DNA of 16,936 nucleotides from Thermoflexales bacterium (GTDB taxonomy: Bacteria > Chloroflexota > Anaerolineae > B4-G1 > SLSP01): NCBI GenBank assembly GCA_015486785.1, contig WFQZ01000049.1:1-16936 (forward strand), given 5' to 3'. Below the pieces are notes generated by a model, which saw only the letters and a list, made by a program, of their open reading frames with translations, made no database searches and had not been told where the DNA came from. The translations under genes were made by a program, and so were the position numbers. Below are positions 12,870 to 16,936 of the stretch, piece after piece. Position 1 is the stretch's first letter. Each line of letters opens with the position of its first letter.

Positions 12870-14498
12870 ATGAATAAGCCAATTGCTGACTTGGGGCGTT
12901 ATGCGGAGTCTTTGGAATCGGTGTTGTATGATCTGGACGCGCAACACATCGCCGAGCGCATTTGGGCGCGTGATTACACGGTTTGGAAGTCCGATCCCAC
13001 GGAGATTACGAATCGTTTAGGCTGGCTGGAGAGTTTCCGTGAGATGCGCTCCCATGTCGCGGAGATCGCGTCGTTGCGTGCGGATTTGCGCGGGGAGGGG
13101 ATTGATACGGCGGTGTTGCTGGGGATGGGCGGGTCAAGCCTGGCTCCGGATATGTTCCGCCGTGTTTTCAAGCCGACGGACGAGGGTTTGCGGCTGCTGG
13201 TGCTGGATAGCACCGATCCAGAGGCGGTTTTGAGCCTCGCGGAGCAGATCGAGGAGCGTCGGACGGTGTTCATCGTGGCGACTAAGTCCGGCGGCACGGC
13301 GGAAACACTGTCCTTCTTCAAGTTCTTCTACAACCGGGTGCTGGCGCAGGTGGGGGCGCAGGTGGTCGGGCGGCACTTCGTGGCGATCACCGACCCCGGC
13401 AGTCCGCTGGAAGCAACCGCGCAGCAGTTGAACTTCCGGCAGATTTTCCGCAACGATCCCAATGTGGGCGGGCGGTTTTCCGTGCTCACCTACTTCGGCT
13501 TGGTGCCGGCGGGGTTGATGGGGCTGGATGTCAATGAGCTGCTGGTTCGCGCCGCTGAGATGGCGAAGGCGTGCGGGCCGGAGTTGCCTGCGGAAGAGAA
13601 TTACGGCGTGTGGCTGGGTGCGATCCTGGGATTGCTGGCCCTGAAGGGGCGCGATAAGCTCACCTTTGTCATTTCGCCGTCCGTCGCGCCGTTTGGCGAT
13701 TGGGTGGAGCAGTTGATCGCCGAAAGCACGGGCAAGGATGGGCGGGGCATTTTGCCGGTGGTGGGCGAGCCGCTTGATGCGCCGCAGCATTACGGGCGGG
13801 ATCGCGTGTTTGTGGAAATCCGGCTGGAGGGCGATGTGGTCTCCATCGAGCCGCTGGACGCATTGCGTGAGGCGGGATTCTATCAGATCGGCATGCGTCT
13901 GCGCGACCGCTATGATCTGGGCGGGCTGTTTTTCCTGTGGGAGTTTGCAACGGCGGTGGCAGGGCATTTGATGCACATCCAGCCGTTCGATCAGCCGAAC
14001 GTGGAGGCGGCCAAAGTCCTGGCGCGGAAGATGATCGCGGCCTATCGTGAGCAAGGCTCGTTGCCGTCTGAGCCGTTTGCCGCGCCGACGCCGGAGACGA
14101 TGGCTTTGTTCCTCGCGCAGGTGCGGGAAGGTGAGTACATTGCCATTCAAGCGTACCTCACGCCTACCGTCGAGAACGATGCTGCTTTGCAGCAATTGCG
14201 TCGCTCGCTGCGAGATCACACAAGCGTGGCGGTGACGGTTGGCTATGGCCCGCGCTTCTTGCACTCGACGGGGCAGTTGCACAAGGGAGATTCCGGCAAC
14301 GGGCACTTCATACAGATCGTTGTCCCCGCGCCACGCGACGCCGCGATCCCCGACGAGCCGGGGAAGCCGGCGTCGGCATTGAGTTTTGAGGTCCTCAAGC
14401 AGGCGCAGGCTTTGGGGGACTATCACGCCTTGCGTGAGGCGCGGCGGCACGTGATTCGCTTTGACGTTCCGCCGGCGGAGTTGCTGGCCTTGCTGTAG
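12870..14498 (+). CDS. pgi: Glucose-6-phosphate isomerase (type found in transaldolase/PGI fusions)
   Basis: Interconverts glucose-6-phosphate and fructose-6-phosphate in glycolysis and the pentose phosphate link. At 542 residues it carries two SIS-type sugar-phosphate domains. Seen: VLLGMGGSSLAPDMF at 82-96, IVATKSGGTAETLSF at 135-149 (phosphate loop), IQPFDQPNVEAAK near 371-383 as the PGI signature, and GPRFLHSTGQLHKG near 470, which is typical of the C-terminal half of bifunctional transaldolase/PGI proteins known from Chloroflexi and cyanobacteria. Here no transaldolase part is attached: the start ATG 12870 has GGAGG 5 bases upstream, and the preceding open frame is DegV. Earlier in-frame ATG 12828 lies within DegV and lacks a ribosome-binding site. 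Transaldolase is not in this window. Confidence 0.93.
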   Translation: MNKPIADLGRYAESLESVLYDLDAQHIAERIWARDYTVWKSDPTEITNRLGWLESFREMRSHVAEIASLRADLRGEGIDTAVLLGMGGSSLAPDMFRRVFKPTDEGLRLLVLDSTDPEAVLSLAEQIEERRTVFIVATKSGGTAETLSFFKFFYNRVLAQVGAQVVGRHFVAITDPGSPLEATAQQLNFRQIFRNDPNVGGRFSVLTYFGLVPAGLMGLDVNELLVRAAEMAKACGPELPAEENYGVWLGAILGLLALKGRDKLTFVISPSVAPFGDWVEQLIAESTGKDGRGILPVVGEPLDAPQHYGRDRVFVEIRLEGDVVSIEPLDALREAGFYQIGMRLRDRYDLGGLFFLWEFATAVAGHLMHIQPFDQPNVEAAKVLARKMIAAYREQGSLPSEPFAAPTPETMALFLAQVREGEYIAIQAYLTPTVENDAALQQLRRSLRDHTSVAVTVGYGPRFLHSTGQLHKGDSGNGHFIQIVVPAPRDAAIPDEPGKPASALSFEVLKQAQALGDYHALREARRHVIRFDVPPAELLALL

Positions 14499-14507
14499 GA
14501 GGCGCGG

Positions 14508-15356
14508 ATGAAAACGTACCTCGATTGTTATCCTTGTTTCCTGCGTCAGGCATTGAGTGCGTCCCGGCGTGCGGGCGTGGGGGAAGCCCGTCAACTTGCC
14601 GTGTTGCGGCGGGTGCTGGATACGCTCAAATCGTTGCCGCCCGGCGCCACGCCGCCGGAGGTCGCTCATCAGGTGCATCGGATGGTGCGGGCGGAATCCG
14701 GCGTGGCCGATCCGTACCGTCAGGCCAAGGAGGAGAGCACCCGTCAGGCCTTGGCGATTTATCCTCGGCTGAAGGCGTTGGTGGAGCAGGCTGACGATCC
14801 GCTGGATACGGCGATTCGGTTGAGCATTGCCGGGAATATCATTGACTTCGGGGCACGAGAGTCGTATGACCTTTGGGAGACGGTTGAGCGCGTCTTGCAT
14901 CAGCCCTACGCGCTGGATGATCGCGAAAAGTTGCGTGAGGCTCTGTCCCAGGCCGATCATTTGCTCTACTTGGGGGACAATGCCGGGGAAACGGTCTTCG
15001 ACCGGTTGTTGATTGAGGTGCTGCCGCTGCCGGTGATCTACGCCGTCAAAGGCGGGCCGGTGCTCAACGATGCGACCTTGGAGGATGCGTTGGCCGCCGG
15101 TCTGGATGAGGTGGCTACGTTGATCGACACCGGGGCCGATGCGGCGGGGACGATCCTCTCGCTGTGTTCGGACTCTTTCCGCGAGGCTTATGAGGCCGCG
15201 CCGTTGATCATCGCCAAGGGGCAGGGCAATTACGAGACGCTCAGCGAGGCCGGGCCGAAGGTGTTTTGTCTGTTGCAGGTCAAATGCGAGGTCATCGCCC
15301 GCGACTTGGGCGTGCCGGTGGGGAGCATCGTTGTGAAGCAGTCCACCCGCGCATAA
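14508..15356 (+). CDS. DUF89 (ARMT1-like) metal-dependent damage-control phosphatase
   Basis: A 282-residue protein of the DUF89 family, whose characterised members are metal-dependent phosphatases that remove side-products such as misphosphorylated sugars or coenzymes. Seen: the N-terminal CxxC (Cys7, Cys10) of the prokaryotic subgroup, GNIIDFG at 109-115, LGDNAGE at 155-161 with the metal-site Asp157-Asn158, KGGPVLND at 181-188, KGQGNYETL at 237-245, and LLQVKCEVIA near 255-264. Start ATG 14508 has GGAGG at 14498-14502 overlapping the upstream stop, so it is closely coupled to the isomerase gene. Being next to a sugar-phosphate isomerase fits a role in cleaning up phosphosugars (for example fructose-1-phosphate), but this is inference. 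A shared terminator follows. Confidence 0.9.
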   Translation: MKTYLDCYPCFLRQALSASRRAGVGEARQLAVLRRVLDTLKSLPPGATPPEVAHQVHRMVRAESGVADPYRQAKEESTRQALAIYPRLKALVEQADDPLDTAIRLSIAGNIIDFGARESYDLWETVERVLHQPYALDDREKLREALSQADHLLYLGDNAGETVFDRLLIEVLPLPVIYAVKGGPVLNDATLEDALAAGLDEVATLIDTGADAAGTILSLCSDSFREAYEAAPLIIAKGQGNYETLSEAGPKVFCLLQVKCEVIARDLGVPVGSIVVKQSTRA

Positions 15357-15367
15357 CTTGGGGCATT

Positions 15368-15409
15368 AAAAACACGGCGTGAGGCAAATCCTCACGCCGT
15401 GTTTCGTTC
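15368..15409. terminator. Bidirectional terminator between convergent genes
   Basis: A perfect 15-bp stem: arms 15370-15384 and 15390-15404 (core ACACGGCGTGAGG / CCTCACGCCGTGT) with the 5-base loop CAAAT. On the plus strand it runs into TTTCGTT; on the minus strand into a run of five T. It lies 13 bases after the DUF89 gene and 8 bases after the VWA gene end, and so serves both. Confidence 0.92.
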
Positions 15410-15412
15410 CGG

Positions 15413-16936
15413 CTACATTTTGCGGCTCTTCTGGCCGATCCACACGAGGGCCAACGCCCCCATTGCCAGAGTCAAGGGCGCGGGGCAAGGGCTGGGTGTG
15501 TGGGGCGTCGTGGCGGTGGGTGCCTCCGTGCTCGTCGGCTCAGGCGGATGCGTGGCGGGCGGCGTAGCCGTGCTTCCTTGGGTGAGAACGTCTGGCTCCC
15601 CTGCGATTTGGAAGCGGTACGCTTGTCCGTCGGCGGCCACGAAGGTCACCGAGTGGGCCAGGGAGAAGTAGGCCGCCCATTCCGGGTGCTCACTCAAAAG
15701 CGTGCGGTACAAATCCGACATAAACGCCACATCTTGCGCTTTCATCTGATCGGGCACGAACTCGGTATCGGTGCAGGCTTGCGGGGTACACAGGAAAGTC
15801 TTTCCCCCCGCGTAGCGGATGGCGGAAGCGGACGCGGCTTCTTGTCCGGGGGCGATCTCGGCGGGCGGGACCATTGTCGCAGCCACCGGCGGAGCTTGTG
15901 CATTCCCCAGGTTTGTGCGGAGCTTGGAATCCTCGACGGCCTCTGCGCCCACGGCTGCCTCAGGCGCACTCTGGGAGAATTGATCGGCGGCCTGCGCCCG
16001 TCCTTCCGAAGATAGGGCTTGCTCTTGTTCCTCAATCAGGAACGAGGTGTAGGGGGTGATGATCCCATAGCGCAAGCTCAGCGTGGTCACGGCGTCAACC
16101 CATTCCTTGTTTTCCCCGTGCAAGCGGATCTGGGTCAGCAGATAGCCGATCTTGCGGGCGGCCCACAAGCGCGGGATGAATTCCGTGTCCCCTGCAGACG
16201 AGAAATCCACTTGATAGCGGTACTGTTGCGGTTCCCCATCAATCGTGCCCCGAAGCAAGAGCGTTTGCGCCCCGCGTCCGGCGTAACGTCCGGCCACGAT
16301 CAGTTGCGAGCCGGCGTACAGGTCCGGCAGAGGCTGTGGATACACATCGTATGTCTTCACGTCCCCAAAATCCAGCGTGATGTCGGTGAGCACCGGACTT
16401 TGGATTTTGGCATAGAAGGCGGAAACTTGCTCGTCGATCCGCTGGTGTGGTTCAACGTAGGCCGACTGTCCGCGATGATCCTGTGCCAGTTGATCCAGAA
16501 ACAATGTGTTCACGTCGTAGCCAACGCCGAAGGGGAAGATGCGGACATTCTCCGGCGTTTCTTGGTCGATCAGCTTGAGCAGCGTGTTTTCATCGGTGAT
16601 GCCCGCCGTAGGTAGCCCATCGGTCAAGAAGATCAGCACCGTTGGCCGTTGGGTTGAGACCTCGCCGAGGGCGGTAGAGAGGGCTTGGTAGATGTTCGTG
16701 CCGCCGAGCGACTCCAAGCGGTTGACCCAAGATTCTGCTTGGGAGGCGTCTTTGCCGGGGAGCAGCGAGCCATTGAACGAGCGCACTTCGCTGTTGAAGG
16801 CGATCACATCGAAGCGGTCCTCCGGGTTGAGATGCCGCAGTACGTATCCCAGAGCCTCCTTGGCTTGTTGCAATTTCTCGCCTTCCATTGAGCCGGAGAC
16901 ATCCAGCACGAGCAAGATGTCCCTGGAGATCGCAAC
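15413..16936 (-). CDS. VWA-domain surface protein (partial; N-terminal side off the window)
   Basis: 507 residues visible, open to the right window edge. Residues 6-16 (DILLVLDVSGS) hold the MIDAS DxSxS motif; GGTNIYQAL and FLTDGLPT give the remaining MIDAS Thr and Asp. The frame runs past 16936, so an apparent TTG start near 16915 inside the domain is not real; a VIT domain is likely upstream in the family (inference). After the VWA domain come LRYGIITPYTSFLIEE, a region with YAGGKTFLCTPQACTD whose two Cys may be disulfide-bonded, and a YfbK-like C-terminal segment. The tail is rich in Pro/Thr, then SPCPAPLTLAMGALALVWIGQKSRKM: a Cys-containing motif, hydrophobic helix and basic end, like a surface-anchor signal. 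It is convergent with the DUF89 gene and shares its terminator. Probably extracellular, metal-dependent adhesion or assembly. Confidence 0.9.
   Translation of the reverse strand, partial: VAISRDILLVLDVSGSMEGEKLQQAKEALGYVLRHLNPEDRFDVIAFNSEVRSFNGSLLPGKDASQAESWVNRLESLGGTNIYQALSTALGEVSTQRPTVLIFLTDGLPTAGITDENTLLKLIDQETPENVRIFPFGVGYDVNTLFLDQLAQDHRGQSAYVEPHQRIDEQVSAFYAKIQSPVLTDITLDFGDVKTYDVYPQPLPDLYAGSQLIVAGRYAGRGAQTLLLRGTIDGEPQQYRYQVDFSSAGDTEFIPRLWAARKIGYLLTQIRLHGENKEWVDAVTTLSLRYGIITPYTSFLIEEQEQALSSEGRAQAADQFSQSAPEAAVGAEAVEDSKLRTNLGNAQAPPVAATMVPPAEIAPGQEAASASAIRYAGGKTFLCTPQACTDTEFVPDQMKAQDVAFMSDLYRTLLSEHPEWAAYFSLAHSVTFVAADGQAYRFQIAGEPDVLTQGSTATPPATHPPEPTSTEAPTATTPHTPSPCPAPLTLAMGALALVWIGQKSRKM

Noticed and set aside
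13134..14960. Long minus-strand open frame across pgi and the DUF89 gene
   Set aside because: It spans two well-supported genes on the other strand, has Arg/Gln/Leu-biased composition and no ribosome-binding site or motif.
16640..16915. TTG near 16915 as the real start of the VWA gene
   Set aside because: The frame continues to the window edge and the residues before it (ISRDI) complete the first strand of the VWA domain, so the gene is cut off.
1..16936. CRISPR array, insertion sequence or origin
   Set aside because: No regularly spaced direct repeats, transposase motifs, terminal inverted repeats or clustered DnaA boxes were seen.

Overview
The window looks like a piece of a GC-rich bacterial chromosome, most likely from the Chloroflexota (Anaerolineae-like). 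This is inferred from proline/threonine 'TPTP' linkers on exported proteins, a glucose-6-phosphate isomerase of the type usually fused to transaldolase in that phylum, a large nSTAND-WD40 protein, and dense packing with 4-nt ATGA/GTGA gene overlaps. No 16S gene or marker is present to prove it.

Left part (1-4011, all on the minus strand). In transcription order: tRNA-Thr(CGU) with its own promoter and terminator, a four-helix ResB-like membrane protein, uridine kinase (udk), and then three nucleotide-sugar genes: a left-handed beta-helix acetyltransferase, a DegT-type aminotransferase and a Gfo/Idh/MocA dehydrogenase cut off by the window edge. The last three match the WbpD/WbpE/WbpB set that converts UDP-N-acetylglucosaminuronic acid into its 2,3-diacetamido derivative for surface glycans.

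Centre (4060-11128, plus strand). A tightly coupled three-gene operon is the most interesting part. It encodes (1) a CHAT-protease/SIR2-like fusion protein, (2) a 1237-residue nSTAND1 NTPase with one transmembrane helix followed by 14 WD40 blades, and (3) an exported periplasmic-binding-type lipoprotein with no transporter subunits beside it. My working model is a transmembrane sensing and killing (or signalling) system: the lipoprotein and the propellers sense outside or at the membrane, the STAND ATPase is the switch, and the CHAT and SIR2-like domains are the intracellular effectors. A YigZ/IMPACT gene follows with a GTGA overlap.

Right part (11757-15404, plus strand). tRNA-Ser(CGA) is driven by an extended -10 promoter that contains the yigZ stop codon, and it is followed by a strong hairpin. 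Then come a DegV-family fatty-acid-binding protein, a stand-alone glucose-6-phosphate isomerase and a DUF89 (ARMT1-like) damage-control phosphatase.

Right edge (15413-16936, minus strand). A convergent VWA-domain protein, truncated by the window at its N-terminal side, ends in a Cys/hydrophobic/basic tail that looks like a surface-anchoring signal. A perfect 15-bp hairpin serves as terminator for both converging genes. No CRISPR array, insertion sequence, integrase, rRNA or origin was seen. No gene-free stretch exceeds about 200 bases.
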